From: Photorhabdus luminescens subsp. luminescens
GTDB taxonomy: Bacteria; Pseudomonadota; Gammaproteobacteria; Enterobacterales; Enterobacteriaceae
DNA length: 64,000 bases
Direction: 5' to 3'
Assembly: GCF_001083805.1 (NCBI RefSeq)
Contig: NZ_JXSK01000013.1
Span: forward strand, 41,085 to 105,084
Part shown: piece by piece, positions 1 to 9,503 of the stretch
Numbering within the stretch: the stretch's first letter is position 1
Layout of the letters: every line of letters starts with the position of its first letter
Program-made: the position numbers and the translations under genes
The notes under the pieces: model-generated
The model's database searches: none
Told to the model about the DNA's origin: nothing
The model's input: only the letters and a program-made list of their open reading frames with translations

Positions 1-102
1 AAGAAAGAGTAAAAATGAGAGTATTAATTCACAGAATTAAACACCTTACTTATTAAATGACTATTTAGTCAATCTGAAAAATTATTTCTAACGAGGATAT
101 AT

Positions 103-1218
103 ATGCAACAAGAATCTATTAATATGCCAAAGTCAGATAATACCGAACTACCTGTTGAAAATGAGGTAGCCATCGAAAACGGCACAATCGCGTTGTCTGA
201 AATTGTCTCAGTAGTAAACACCGCTGATGGTCGGCTTGAGGTTTTCGGCGTCGGTACTGACAATGCTGTGTGGCACAATCGGCAAACAGAACCACATTCA
301 GGCTCTTCCTGGTCTGGCTGGATCTCACTTAACGGAAACGTAACCAGCAAACCTGTCGTTTATATCAATACAGATGGTCGACTGGAAGTATTCGCACGCG
401 GCACCGATAATGCGCTCTGGCATACCTGGCAAACCGCCGTCAATGCCGGTTGGTCAAACTGGCAATCTTTAGGAGGTACAATTACTAGTAACCCAGCGGT
501 AGCTGTTAGCACCGATGGTCGGCTAGAAGTCTTTGCGCGCGGCACCGATAACGCTCTCTACCACATCTCACAAACTGCCGCTCATTCCGGTCCGTGGTCA
601 AATTGGCAATCTTTGAACGGCGCGATCACCAGCAACCCCGCAGTTCATATCAACTCCGACGGTCGGCTTGAAGTCTTCGCGCGTGGTACCGATAACGCTC
701 TCTGGCACATCTGGCAAACCGCTCCCCATTCCAACCAGTGGTCAAATTGGGATTCACTCGGTGGCATCATCACTAGCGATCCTGTAGTCATCGACACCGC
801 TGATGGTCGGCTTGAAGTTTTTGCACGCGGCACCAATAACGCACTCTACCACATCTGGCAAACCGTTCCCCATTCCGGGCCGTGGTCTGGCTGGGCTTCG
901 TTAAATGGCTGGCTCACCAGTGCCCCTGCGGTGGCAAAGAACGCCGATGGACGACTTCAAGTTTTTGCACGCGGCGCTAATAACACACTCTACCAAATCT
1001 GGCAAACGGCTTCCCATTCCGGTCCGTGGTCTAATTGGGCCCCGTTCAATGGCACGATCACCAGCGCACCAACGGCAGTGAAAGACGCCGATGGTCGGCT
1101 TGAAATTTTTGTTCGCGGCACCGATAACGCTCTCTGGAACACCAGGCAAGGCACATCATCGTGGTCCGCTTGGGTATCCCTCAATGGCTCATTAATCGAC
1201 GCTTCAGCAATCAAATAA
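103..1218 (+). CDS. PLL-type seven-bladed beta-propeller lectin (copy 1)
   Basis: A 371-residue protein made of about 40 N-terminal residues followed by seven tandem repeats of about 47 residues. Each repeat opens with DGRLEVF-type sequence, then a G-x-D/N-N-x-L/V-W/Y-H core, a WSxW turn and a TS-x-P end; the last is shorter and ends ASAIK. This is the pattern of the fucose-binding PLL/PHL lectins of Photorhabdus, where each repeat forms one propeller blade. No signal peptide is visible. The leader (about 52-102) is nearly the same as that of the next lectin gene, and a hairpin follows the stop. The repeats are close to each other at DNA level. Ligand specificity cannot be read from sequence. 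Family assignment is strong; the role (host glycan binding in insect or nematode) is inference. Confidence 0.88.
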   Translation: MQQESINMPKSDNTELPVENEVAIENGTIALSEIVSVVNTADGRLEVFGVGTDNAVWHNRQTEPHSGSSWSGWISLNGNVTSKPVVYINTDGRLEVFARGTDNALWHTWQTAVNAGWSNWQSLGGTITSNPAVAVSTDGRLEVFARGTDNALYHISQTAAHSGPWSNWQSLNGAITSNPAVHINSDGRLEVFARGTDNALWHIWQTAPHSNQWSNWDSLGGIITSDPVVIDTADGRLEVFARGTNNALYHIWQTVPHSGPWSGWASLNGWLTSAPAVAKNADGRLQVFARGANNTLYQIWQTASHSGPWSNWAPFNGTITSAPTAVKDADGRLEIFVRGTDNALWNTRQGTSSWSAWVSLNGSLIDASAIK

Positions 1219-1259
1219 TCTGGAATGAATCCAGCTTTGCATAAGACAAACGTCACCTT

Positions 1260-1307
1260 CTGGCCCGATACGCTAAGGAAAATATTCACTGCGCTTCATC
1301 GGGCCAG
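1260..1307 (+). terminator. Hairpin downstream of lectin copy 1
   Basis: A perfect 10-bp stem (1260-1269 with 1298-1307, CTGGCCCGAT/ATCGGGCCAG) with a 28-nt loop lies 41 bp after the stop. No long T tract follows, so it may be a weak terminator or an mRNA 3'-end stabiliser. A related hairpin with a similar loop follows the second lectin gene. Confidence 0.5.
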
Positions 1308-1814
1308 TGGTACAAAATTTGCTGATAAAAATCTGATACTCGATACATAAACCCGGTACGAATTCTAAATTACATATTATCTTTGATAATAAGAACATAT
1401 TTTTGTCTATCTGAAACAGACTGTTAGTCGAATATGCCTGGAAAACAACTTCAAACAGAATAACCTTTTTTAGGTACATGATTAAATCAGGATCTGTGTT
1501 TATCAATAGCCAGATTACGAATTGTGTGCTTTAATAATGATTCAAAAAAATATTTTAAATAAAATTTAAAAAACATAGAAAAATATATTTAAAATAGGAA
1601 CCAACTGGGACTTTAAAATAAAAAAATAGTTAATTTAAATTAAATAATTTCGTATAAAAACAACATATAAAAATATGTAACCGCATAATACGAGGCTATA
1701 TTTATTTAACATTTTACAGTTCAATCATTAACAAAAAAACATCCACCATTTATTTCATTAAAAAAATAGGAGACCAGTAAAAACATCAATATATAAAGCC
1801 CAATAACCTTCCCA
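1308..1814. other. AT-rich spacer between the lectin genes
   Basis: About 500 bp of very AT-rich DNA. I see no convincing coding region: the only open frame (minus strand, about 1273-1506) has no ribosome-binding site and biased composition. The last 50 bp before the second lectin resemble the leader of the first lectin, so a promoter for the second gene may lie here. Confidence 0.5.
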
Positions 1815-1864
1815 TTAAGTGATTATTTTTAGTCCGAAAAATTATTTTTAAAGAGAATATATAT

Positions 1865-2995
1865 ATGAAAAAAGAGCCCATAAAAACGCCAAATCCAGAT
1901 AATACCGAAGTATATGTTGCCGATGAAGTAGGAATAGAGAGCTCTGCAATAGCATTACCTGGAATTGTCTCAGTAGCAAACAACGCCGATAATCGACTTG
2001 AAGTTTTCGGTGTGAGCGCTGACAGCGCAGTATGGCACAACTGGCAAACAACACCGCTGCCAAGCTCCTCTTGGGCCGGCTGGAGCAAATTTAACGGAGT
2101 AGTAACTAGCAAACCCGCTGTTCATCGTAATTCGGACGGCCGATTGGAAGTATTCGTGCGTGGTACGGACAATGCACTCTGGCACAACTGGCAGACCGCC
2201 GCTGATAGCAATACTTGGTCAAGCTGGCAGCCGCTACAGGGAGCGATCACCAGTAACCCAGAGGTATGCATCAACTCTGACGGCCGACTTGAGGTCTTTG
2301 CACGCGGCACCGATAACGCTCTCTGGCACATCTGGCAAACCGCAGCCCATACCAATTCGTGGTCAAACTGGAAATCTCTAGGCGGCACACTCACCAGTAA
2401 CCCTGCCGCACATATCAACGCCGATGGCCGGATTGAGGTCTTTGCACGTGGCTCCGATAACGCGCTATGGCACATTTGGCAAACGACTGCCCACACGGAT
2501 CAGTGGTCAAATTGGCAATCACTAAAAGGCATAATCACTAGCGATCCAGTGGTCATCGACAACTGCGATGGTCGGCTCGAAGTCTTTGCACGCGGTGCCG
2601 ATAGCACACTCCGGCACATCTCACAGATCAGCTCAGATTCTGTTTCGTGGTCAAACTGGCAGTGTTTGGATGGTGTGATTACTAGCGCCCCGGCGGCAGT
2701 GAAGAATATCTCTGGTCAGCTTGAGGTCTTTGCACGCGGCGCTGATAACACGCTCTGGCGCACCAGGCAAATTTCTCATAACGGTCCGTGGTCTAACTGG
2801 GCCTCATTCACAGGCATTATCGCCAGCGCCCCAACGCTAGCAAAGAATTCAGATGGCCGGATTGAGGTCTTTGTGCTTGGTCTTGATAAAGCCCTCTGGC
2901 ACCTCTGGCAAACCACTTCATCACCGACATCATCGTGGACCGCCTGGGCTCTCATCGGCGGTATCACCTTGATCGACGCTTCTGTGATCAAGTAA
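1865..2995 (+). CDS. PLL-type seven-bladed beta-propeller lectin (copy 2)
   Basis: A 376-residue paralogue of the preceding lectin with the same architecture: a 40-residue N-terminal arm then seven blades with the DGRLEVF / DNALWH / WSxW / TSxP pattern, closing in ASVIK. Blades 1, 5, 6 and 7 have drifted (DNRLEVF, SGQLEVF, DKALWH in place of the consensus), so the sugar-binding grooves between blades may not all be equivalent. The start follows an AAAGAG site within a leader closely matching that of copy 1. Tandem duplication and divergence of the gene together with its leader and its downstream hairpin is seen directly. No signal peptide. Confident as a family member; the sugar bound is unknown. 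Confidence 0.88.
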   Translation: MKKEPIKTPNPDNTEVYVADEVGIESSAIALPGIVSVANNADNRLEVFGVSADSAVWHNWQTTPLPSSSWAGWSKFNGVVTSKPAVHRNSDGRLEVFVRGTDNALWHNWQTAADSNTWSSWQPLQGAITSNPEVCINSDGRLEVFARGTDNALWHIWQTAAHTNSWSNWKSLGGTLTSNPAAHINADGRIEVFARGSDNALWHIWQTTAHTDQWSNWQSLKGIITSDPVVIDNCDGRLEVFARGADSTLRHISQISSDSVSWSNWQCLDGVITSAPAAVKNISGQLEVFARGADNTLWRTRQISHNGPWSNWASFTGIIASAPTLAKNSDGRIEVFVLGLDKALWHLWQTTSSPTSSWTAWALIGGITLIDASVIK

Positions 2996-3035
2996 TCAGA
3001 AAGAAGCTAGCTTCACACGAGGCGATCGTGAGCTG

Positions 3036-3082
3036 CTGGCCCGGTGCAAAAGGAAAATATCCATTGCGTCTCACCGGGCCAG
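3036..3082 (+). terminator. Hairpin downstream of lectin copy 2
   Basis: An 11-bp perfect stem (3036-3046 with 3072-3082, CTGGCCCGGTG/CACCGGGCCAG). The stem core and the loop (AAGGAAAATAT followed by CATTGCG or CACTGCG) match the hairpin after lectin copy 1, so it was duplicated with the gene. It is followed by ATAGGGGG rather than T residues. Confidence 0.5.
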
Positions 3083-3163
3083 ATAGGGGGATAATGGGCT
3101 GTACCCAAATTCTGTATCAAGGCTCTTTTATCATCAATATTCGAACATTTAAGGATTATTTTT

Positions 3164-3692
3164 ATAAAAAAAGCTATATCTCAACCTACACATTTACAAC
3201 TGATTAATTCACCCGTCATTACTGTCCCACTTAATCTTCATCATTCAACCGCAATGGTTTATACCCAATGGATTTCAAGATGCATCGCGACGGCAAGGGA
3301 GCGAATCCCCGGGAGCATAGAGAACTATGTGACCGGGGTGAGTGAGTGCAGCCAACAAAGAGGCAACTTGAAAGATAACGGGTATAAACGGTAAAATAGA
3401 TGGCAATGCCTGTATAGTTGTTCCTCTATCAAGCAAATGTGATCAAAATAAATTACAACGTGGAATGCATGTTGTAATTGATAAAAACGTTATTGAAAAT
3501 ATGAAATATTTTGAACAAATAACACGTTGGGCAAAAGCGGATCTTGTACAACAAGTCAGCCGACAACGGCTACAAAGGCCAAGAACTGATAGAGGTTATT
3601 TAAATCAAATTTTACCCAGAGAAATTATCACTAAAATTCAATTGGCAATAATTAAAGCCATAAATGCAAGTCAATTGTTATCAAAATCATAA
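3164..3692 (+). pseudogene. Small unknown gene split by an ERIC element
   Basis: Removing the 127-bp ERIC element (3260-3386) joins two open frames exactly in phase (codon GTT at 3257-3259 to AAC at 3387-3389). The result is a protein of about 133 residues: 32 before and 101 after the insertion, ending LLSKS. An AAGG ribosome-binding site at 3151-3154 sits the right distance before an ATA codon at 3164, which would be followed by KKAISQP. The ATG may therefore have mutated to ATA as well. In the present sequence the upstream frame runs into the ERIC, and the downstream part is preceded by an in-frame stop at 3369-3371. Re-initiation at ATG 3465 could still yield the last 75 residues. I do not recognise the family. 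Confidence 0.55.
3260..3386. repeat. ERIC element (enterobacterial repetitive intergenic consensus)
   Basis: 127 bp, the canonical ERIC length, running from TATACCC to GGGTATA. Internal landmarks are ATTTCAAGATGCA, GGAGCATAG followed by CTATGTGACC, GGTGAGTGAGTGCAGCCAAC and CAACTTGAAAGATA. It is an imperfect palindrome. Here it interrupts an open reading frame rather than lying in a spacer. Confidence 0.92.
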
Positions 3693-3777
3693 CACTTGAT
3701 CTTTCCAGTAAGATCGCTGACAATATGACTGTTGCCCATAGAGGCCTAAAGTATTTATTCCCCTTGAGGGACCTGCA

Positions 3778-3800
3778 AAGCCTAGCTAATTGCTAGGCTT
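3778..3800. terminator. Hairpin in the spacer before mutS
   Basis: Perfect 9-bp stem (AAGCCTAGC/GCTAGGCTT) with a 5-nt loop. No T tract follows on either strand beyond two bases, so this is a possible terminator only. The rest of 3693-3868 holds nothing I can support. Confidence 0.4.
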
Positions 3801-3868
3801 CTGCCATTTCAGCGCTCCATAATTTCAACAAAAAATTTCCATAAAAAAAGCTCTTAGTACATAAGAAC

Positions 3869-4120
3869 TTAGGCTGTTGGCAAAACTAATGACAAAAACC
3901 AATGAGACACTTGCTTTGATTTTGCATTGGTCATACTGGCGTCAGCGACATCAATATCGAACTCAACAATCTCACTATCGTCACCGAAGAAATTCTTTAC
4001 CAACAAGGCAATTACGGCTGTAGTATTAGAAAGCAAAAACCAGTCAACATCGGGAAATTCTTTAAACCACTTCGGCAACGCAGCTTTATCTTTCACACAG
4101 AACCAAATTAACCAGACCAA
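3869..4120 (-). CDS. Hypothetical protein, possible 5'-truncated gene
   Basis: An 83-residue frame starting at TTG. The frame stays open upstream to a stop near 4160 without an ATG or GTG and without a good ribosome-binding site. Composition looks protein-like: a hydrophobic aromatic N-terminus (VWLIWFCV), then KWFKEFPDVDWFLL and an acidic middle (DDSEIVEFDIDVADAS). A 79-residue frame on the other strand (3927-4166) is less convincing. The gene may be a remnant. No family recognised. Confidence 0.3.
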   Translation of the reverse strand: MVWLIWFCVKDKAALPKWFKEFPDVDWFLLSNTTAVIALLVKNFFGDDSEIVEFDIDVADASMTNAKSKQVSHWFLSLVLPTA

Positions 4121-4230
4121 AATTACAACTAATTTTGCGAATTGCTTCCAGATTTTACTTGTGTAAGTTTAAAGCTTGGTGCGATACCATAACAAAAGAA
4201 TTGATTCACAAACTTAACTAAGACCACTGC

Positions 4231-6786
4231 ATGATTAATACAGAAACTTTCGACACCCACACGCCCATGATGCAGCAATATCTCCGTCTTAAAGCACAGC
4301 ATCCTGATATCCTGCTGTTTTACAGAATGGGGGATTTCTATGAGCTATTTTATGACGATGCCAAAAAGGCGGCGAAATTGCTGGATATTTCCCTGACCAA
4401 ACGAGGTCAATCAGCCGGCAATCCCATCCCTATGGCAGGTGTGCCCCATCATGCAGTAGAAAACTATTTAGCTAAGCTGGTTCAATTAGGCGAATCAGTC
4501 GCTATCTGTGAGCAAATTGGCGATCCTGCCGCCAGCAAAGGCCCGGTTGAACGTAAAGTTGTTCGCATCGTTACTCCCGGTACCGTGACAGATGAAGCAT
4601 TATTACAGGAACGGCAAGATAATCTGCTGGCGGCTATTTGGCACGATAATCAAGGATTTGGTTATGCCACACTGGATGTAACATCTGGCCGCTTCCAAAT
4701 ATCTGAAATGGCAGAGTTGGAAACGATAGCCGCTGAATTGCAACGTAGCCGTCCTGTTGAATTGCTCTATCCTGAAAGTTTTGAGCATATGGCGCTGATT
4801 GAAAATCTTCATGGCCTGCGCCGTCGCCCTTTATGGGAATTTGAGCTGGATACCGCAAAACAGCAATTGAACCTGCAATTTGGTACCCGTGATCTCGTCG
4901 GTTTTGGTGTGGAAAAAGCAGCACTCGCTCTGCGTGCCGCTGGTTGCCTGTTGCAATACGTCAAAGATACTCAACGCACGGCGCTGCCGCATATCCGTGG
5001 CATTACGGTGGAACGTCAGCAAGATACGGTTATTATGGATGCCGCAACCCGCCGTAATCTGGAACTAACACAAAATCTGTCTGGCAGTACAGATAATACT
5101 CTCGCTTCTGTTCTTGATCTGTGTGTTACCCCAATGGGTAGCCGGATGTTGAAACGCTGGTTGCATGCCCCTGTCAGGGACCGCCAGATATTAGAAAACC
5201 GTCAACAAGCTATCGCTACCTTGCAGGAAATTGGGTTGGAGTTGCAGCCATTTTTGCTACAGGTAGGTGATCTCGAACGTGTGTTAGCTCGTTTGGCTTT
5301 ACGCTCTGCTCGTCCAAGGGATCTGGCAAGAATGCGCCATGCATTCCAGCAATTACCGGATATCCACCAAATTATGGACTCCTCAGATTCCTCCTATATC
5401 AAGCAATTGCAGAAAAATATCGGCAGGTTTGACGAATTACAGGAATTGCTTGAAAAAGCGATTGTAGAAACTCCTCCGGTATTGGTTCGGGATGGCGGCG
5501 TAATCGCGCCGGGTTATAACAGCGAGTTGGATGAGTGGCGCACACTGGCTGACGGCGCCAGTAACTACTTGGAACAACTGGAAATCCGCGAACGAGAAAA
5601 ACTGGGCATTGATACTCTGAAAGTCGGCTTTAATGGTGTTCATGGCTACTATATCCAAGTCAGCCGAGGGCAGAGCCATTTGGTGCCGATTCATTATGTC
5701 CGTCGTCAGACACTGAAAAATGCTGAGCGTTATATCATCCCCGAGCTAAAAGAATATGAAGATAAGGTTCTGACCTCTAAAGGAAAATCTCTGGCAATAG
5801 AGAAAGCGCTCTACGAAGAATTATTCGATCTATTACTGCCTCATTTGGCCGAATTACAAACCAGTGCCGAAGCACTGGCTGAGCTTGATGTATTGGCAAA
5901 TCTGGCAGAACGCGCAGAAACCCTGAATTATATTTGCCCAACATTGAGTGACAAACCGGGAATTCAAATCACCGGTGGCCGCCATCCAGTTGTTGAGCAA
6001 GTTCTGAGTGAGCCATTTATCTCAAACCCTCTCTCTTTATCTGCACAGCGGCGCCTGCTGATTATTACCGGTCCAAACATGGGCGGTAAAAGTACCTACA
6101 TGCGTCAGGCAGCGCTTATTACACTTCTGGCCTATATCGGTAGCTTTGTACCGGCTGAAAAAGCTGTTATCGGCCCGGTTGATCGTATATTTACCCGTGT
6201 AGGCGCTTCCGATGATCTGGCATCCGGCCGTTCAACCTTCATGGTCGAAATGACCGAAACCGCCAATATTTTGCATAATGCGACAGAACAAAGTTTGGTA
6301 TTGATGGATGAGATTGGCAGAGGCACATCAACCTACGATGGCCTTTCTCTGGCATGGGCATGTGCAGAAAATCTGGCAAACCGCATTAAAGCAATGACCT
6401 TGTTTGCCACTCACTATTTTGAACTGACCACATTGCCGGAAAAACTTGAAGGAGTGGTCAATATTCATCTGGATGCGGTAGAGCATGGGGATACCATCGC
6501 ATTTATGCACAGCGTACAAGAGGGTGCAGCCAGTAAGAGTTACGGGCTGGCAGTGGCTTCTCTCGCTGGAGTTCCACGCGAAGTGATCAAACGAGCTCGC
6601 CAGAAACTTAAAGAGCTGGAATCGCTATCCAATCATGCAACGGCAAGTCATGTGGATACACCGCAGCTTGCGCTATTAACAGAAGAAACATCACCGGCGG
6701 TTGAAGCATTAGAAAATCTTAATCCAGATTCACTGACTCCGCGTCAAGCATTAGAATGGATTTATCGATTAAAAGATATGGTGTAA
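4231..6786 (+). CDS. mutS: DNA mismatch repair protein MutS
   Basis: 851 residues, close to the 853 of E. coli. Recognises mismatches and small loops and, with MutL, starts strand-specific repair. The mismatch-wedge motif GDFYELF lies at residues 34-40 (F36, E38). The ABC-type ATPase has its Walker A (GPNMGGKST) near residue 614, followed by the signature STFMVEM, Walker [12 protein letters not shown] and the ATHYFEL switch. The start ATG gives the expected [18 protein letters not shown]-terminus. It is followed after 4 bp by miaE, suggesting co-transcription. No defect seen. Confidence 0.98.
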   Translation: MINTETFDTHTPMMQQYLRLKAQHPDILLFYRMGDFYELFYDDAKKAAKLLDISLTKRGQSAGNPIPMAGVPHHAVENYLAKLVQLGESVAICEQIGDPAASKGPVERKVVRIVTPGTVTDEALLQERQDNLLAAIWHDNQGFGYATLDVTSGRFQISEMAELETIAAELQRSRPVELLYPESFEHMALIENLHGLRRRPLWEFELDTAKQQLNLQFGTRDLVGFGVEKAALALRAAGCLLQYVKDTQRTALPHIRGITVERQQDTVIMDAATRRNLELTQNLSGSTDNTLASVLDLCVTPMGSRMLKRWLHAPVRDRQILENRQQAIATLQEIGLELQPFLLQVGDLERVLARLALRSARPRDLARMRHAFQQLPDIHQIMDSSDSSYIKQLQKNIGRFDELQELLEKAIVETPPVLVRDGGVIAPGYNSELDEWRTLADGASNYLEQLEIREREKLGIDTLKVGFNGVHGYYIQVSRGQSHLVPIHYVRRQTLKNAERYIIPELKEYEDKVLTSKGKSLAIEKALYEELFDLLLPHLAELQTSAEALAELDVLANLAERAETLNYICPTLSDKPGIQITGGRHPVVEQVLSEPFISNPLSLSAQRRLLIITGPNMGGKSTYMRQAALITLLAYIGSFVPAEKAVIGPVDRIFTRVGASDDLASGRSTFMVEMTETANILHNATEQSLVLMDEIGRGTSTYDGLSLAWACAENLANRIKAMTLFATHYFELTTLPEKLEGVVNIHLDAVEHGDTIAFMHSVQEGAASKSYGLAVASLAGVPREVIKRARQKLKELESLSNHATASHVDTPQLALLTEETSPAVEALENLNPDSLTPRQALEWIYRLKDMV

Positions 6787-6790
6787 GAAC

Positions 6791-7552
6791 GTGTTTGACA
6801 AAAGCCTTTTACAACCAATATACCGTTTTTTGCAATGTGAAACCCCGGATTTGTGGGTAGATAAAGCAAAACAGCCTGAAAATTTATCTGTGCTTCTACG
6901 GGATCATCTGTTATGTGAACTCAAAGCAGCACAGAGCGCGATGTTTTTGATCCGCAAATATGCTGTGGATCAGCGAAGTGAGGATACACTTCTGGCATGG
7001 TTTAAACCTTATGAAGATTTTGCTTACAAGAAGATTGGCGATCTCAATTCACTAAAAGGCCAAAACCAAGTAACCAAACAGATCGTCGCCAAAGCTAATT
7101 CACCCTATAGCCAGGATCTGATTGATAAAATGGTATTGCTGATTAAAGAAGAGTTACATCACTTCTATCAGGTGCTGGAGATCATGGATGAGCGCAATAT
7201 CAGCTATGAAAGCATCACTGCCAGCCGTTATGCTAAAGGTATGCTTAGTCACATTACCAACCATGAACCTTATACACTGGTAGATAAGCTGATTATCGGC
7301 GCTTACATTGAAGCGCGTTCTTGTGAACGTTTTGCCAAACTAGCTCCTCATCTGGATGAAGATCTGAGTAAATTTTATATCTCGCTGCTGCGCTCTGAAG
7401 CGCGTCATTACCAAGACTATCTTTCACTAGCGCAATCTATTGCTAATGAAGATATTACCGAGCGAGTGAACTATTTTGGCCGTGTTGAAGCTGAATTAAT
7501 TCAAAATCCAGATAGCAATTTTAAATTCCATAGCGGCATCCCTGTAATTTGA
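6791..7552 (+). CDS. miaE: tRNA 2-methylthio-N6-isopentenyladenosine(37) hydroxylase MiaE
   Basis: 253 residues starting at GTG, 4 bp after mutS. MiaE is a non-haem di-iron monooxygenase that hydroxylates the isopentenyl group of ms2i6A37 in tRNAs reading UNN codons. Ferritin-like metal ligands are visible: KEELHHFYQ in the middle, EARSCERF, and RSEARHYQDY near the C-terminus. Length matches the Salmonella-type enzyme. Two hairpins follow (7571-7594 and 7607-7636), the second a good terminator. Confidence 0.93.
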   Translation: MFDKSLLQPIYRFLQCETPDLWVDKAKQPENLSVLLRDHLLCELKAAQSAMFLIRKYAVDQRSEDTLLAWFKPYEDFAYKKIGDLNSLKGQNQVTKQIVAKANSPYSQDLIDKMVLLIKEELHHFYQVLEIMDERNISYESITASRYAKGMLSHITNHEPYTLVDKLIIGAYIEARSCERFAKLAPHLDEDLSKFYISLLRSEARHYQDYLSLAQSIANEDITERVNYFGRVEAELIQNPDSNFKFHSGIPVI

Positions 7553-7606
7553 ATGTAACATTGATTAGAAAAAGGTGAGCTTATACTCACCTTTCACACC
7601 GATGAT

Positions 7607-7636
7607 AAACCTCGTTTAAAATAACGAGGTTTTTTT
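7607..7636 (+). terminator. Rho-independent terminator after miaE
   Basis: Stem AAACCTCGTT/AACGAGGTTT with a 6-nt loop, running into a T tract to 7636. Just before it, 7571-7594 forms a second perfect 9-bp hairpin (AAAGGTGAG/CTCACCTTT). Confidence 0.85.
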
Positions 7637-7657
7637 CCATTTTGAAAAATATTCTGA

Positions 7658-7756
7658 CCCCATGATATAACTGGAGCATGGAAAGAGCTTGTAAATTTCA
7701 ATATCGATAAAAATGTATATGATAATAAAATCAAACTGCTAATTGATAAACAATAG
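7658..7756 (+). pseudogene. C-terminal remnant of an unknown gene
   Basis: A 32-codon frame beginning right after a TGA and having no start codon reads PHDITGAWKELVNFNIDK and ends in KLLIDKQ at a TAG. The composition is protein-like and the piece lies directly after the miaE terminator, as expected for leftover DNA in the variable mutS-rpoS interval. A GTGCATT-type hairpin (7771-7787) follows. Identity unknown. Confidence 0.25.
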
Positions 7757-7777
7757 CGGATATTTATTATCGTGCAT

Positions 7778-7993
7778 TTAATGCACGACATAATATAGAA
7801 ACTCAGATAGATTTAAAAAATAGTAAAGTAGTAGCGGAGAAAAAATATCAACTAAAATAAAAATAATAACACTTACTACCGATGATATTAATGCTTTTTT
7901 TATGTTTTTATTTAAAATAAAGAAATAACTAACCGTTATAGATAATAGAAAAAAAACAATGGCATCAATTAGTCGTGATAACAAAAATATCAT
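7778..7993 (-). CDS. Small membrane protein, unknown
   Basis: 71 residues from an ATG with a well-placed AAAGGA ribosome-binding site 6 bp upstream. Two hydrophobic stretches (about residues 8-27 and 33-60, with SSVVSVIIFILVDIF) are separated by a basic NKNIKK turn, so it is probably a two-helix inner-membrane hairpin. The DNA is very AT-rich compared with mutS and rpoS on either side. The gene ends at the 7771-7787 hairpin. Family not recognised; could be a recently acquired or decaying gene. Confidence 0.45.
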   Translation of the reverse strand: MIFLLSRLIDAIVFFLLSITVSYFFILNKNIKKALISSVVSVIIFILVDIFSPLLLYYFLNLSEFLYYVVH

Positions 7994-8453
7994 TCCACAT
8001 CCTTTGTTGAAAAATTTTTCTTTAATTATACAACCAATTTTATTGAAAATAATTGCTGTTTTAAAACCATTAAGTTGGCATAGTAATCAAAGTAGTGACT
8101 TGTGACACAATTATCAATTATTTTCGATTAATTTTATTGGCGTATCGTTTAGGTTCAAGAAGGGCAACCTCAAGTTGGCCGGTAACCCCTTAGACTGGAT
8201 TCTCCCCTTCTCTGGACTGCCACTAATCGAATGTGGAATCTCAAAGCGAATCAGGAAAGAAGTTAAAAAAGGGGCGTTCATCACATCACTGCAATTTAAG
8301 TATCAAAAATATTTGATTGAAATTTATTATCATCATCTCAGACAATTAGAGTCATTCTACAGGGTACTGAAGAACCTGATAATACCAAGCATCAACAATG
8401 CAAAAACAGGGATAACAGTTCTTCAGAACCCAAGTAGCCAAACTATTCAACAA
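7994..8453. other. mutS-rpoS spacer with a doubtful open frame
   Basis: A plus-strand frame opens after a TGA near 8105 and closes at 8468, 15 bp inside the 3' end of the convergent rpoS gene. It reads GNPLDWILPFSGLPLIECG and later YYHHLRQLESFYRVLKN. It has no ATG, only a TTG at 8175 without a ribosome-binding site. It may be a remnant of an acquired gene. Nothing else recognisable is seen in this spacer. Confidence 0.3.
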
Positions 8454-9452
8454 TTAAGTACGGAATAACGCTTCAATATTCAAACCTTGAGTTTGCATAA
8501 TATCTTTCAGACGTCGCAAACCTTCGACCTGGATCTGACGCACTCTTTCCCTTGTCAAACCGATCTCTTTACCCACATCTTCCAACGTTTCAGCTTCATA
8601 TCCCAAAAGACCAAAACGACGCGCTAATACTTCACGTTGCTTCGAATTCAACTCAAACAGCCATTTGACGATACTCTTTTTCATATCGTCTTCTTGTGTT
8701 GTTCCCTCCGGCCCGGTTTCATTCTCATCCGATAAAACATCCAATAGCGCTTTATCAGAATCACTGCTAATAGGTGTATCAACCGAAATGATACGTTCAT
8801 TTAACCGCAACATACGGCTTACATCATCAACCGGTCTATCCAGTTGCTCTGCTATCTCTTCCGGGCTAGGTTCATGATCCAATTTATGGGCAAGTTCTCT
8901 TGCGGTACGCAAGTAGACGTTGAGCTCTTTAACAATGTGGATTGGCAACCGAATAGTACGGGTTTGATTCATAATCGCCCGTTCAATGGTTTGCCGAATC
9001 CACCATGTTGCATAGGTAGAAAACCTGAACCCGCGCTCCGGGTCAAATTTTTCAACAGCACGGATAAGGCCAAGATTACCTTCTTCAATCAAATCAAGAA
9101 GAGCTAAGCCTCTGTTACTGTAACGACGGGAAATTTTGACAACCAATCGCAAGTTACTTTCGATCATTCTCTGGCGGGCCAGAACATCGCCACGTAATGC
9201 CCGCCTTGCGAAAAAAACTTCTTCTTCCGCTGTCAGCAAAGGAGAAAAACCAATCTCGCCGAGATAAAGCTGTGTCGCATCAAGAACCCGCTGGCTCATG
9301 CCATGCAATACATCTAAATCATTTTCAAAATCAGTTAGATCATCCTCATCGTTCTTCAATAATTTCTCATCGAAGTCGTCAGCTTCAATACCACTTTCAT
9401 CTAAATCCGCATCATCATACAACTCGTTAACTTTCAGCGTATTTTGGCTCAT
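8454..9452 (-). CDS. rpoS: RNA polymerase sigma factor RpoS (sigma-38)
   Basis: 332 residues (E. coli 330). Directs RNA polymerase to general stress and stationary-phase promoters. Visible domains: region 1.2 ([19 protein letters not shown]), region 2 with the core-binding and -10 recognition segment ([19 protein letters not shown], then [17 protein letters not shown]), region 3, and the region 4.2 helix-turn-helix ([19 protein letters not shown]). It follows nlpD by 51 bp on the same strand. In E. coli the main rpoS promoter lies inside nlpD, which this arrangement allows. Intact. Confidence 0.98.
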   Translation of the reverse strand: MSQNTLKVNELYDDADLDESGIEADDFDEKLLKNDEDDLTDFENDLDVLHGMSQRVLDATQLYLGEIGFSPLLTAEEEVFFARRALRGDVLARQRMIESNLRLVVKISRRYSNRGLALLDLIEEGNLGLIRAVEKFDPERGFRFSTYATWWIRQTIERAIMNQTRTIRLPIHIVKELNVYLRTARELAHKLDHEPSPEEIAEQLDRPVDDVSRMLRLNERIISVDTPISSDSDKALLDVLSDENETGPEGTTQEDDMKKSIVKWLFELNSKQREVLARRFGLLGYEAETLEDVGKEIGLTRERVRQIQVEGLRRLKDIMQTQGLNIEALFRT

Positions 9453-9503
9453 AAGCTGCCCCTACCCATGATAATGCAGGCAGAATTCAGCATTCTGCCC
9501 AGT

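Noticed and set aside
103..2995. CRISPR-like regular repeats of about 145 bp
   Set aside because: The repeats are in-frame coding blades of the lectins without unique spacers between short repeats.
3927..4166. Plus-strand 79-residue frame before mutS
   Set aside because: Low-complexity Ser/Thr/Asn-rich and lacking a ribosome-binding site; the minus-strand frame is slightly better.
7594..7791. Minus-strand frame over the miaE terminator
   Set aside because: It runs through a terminator hairpin and has no start signal.
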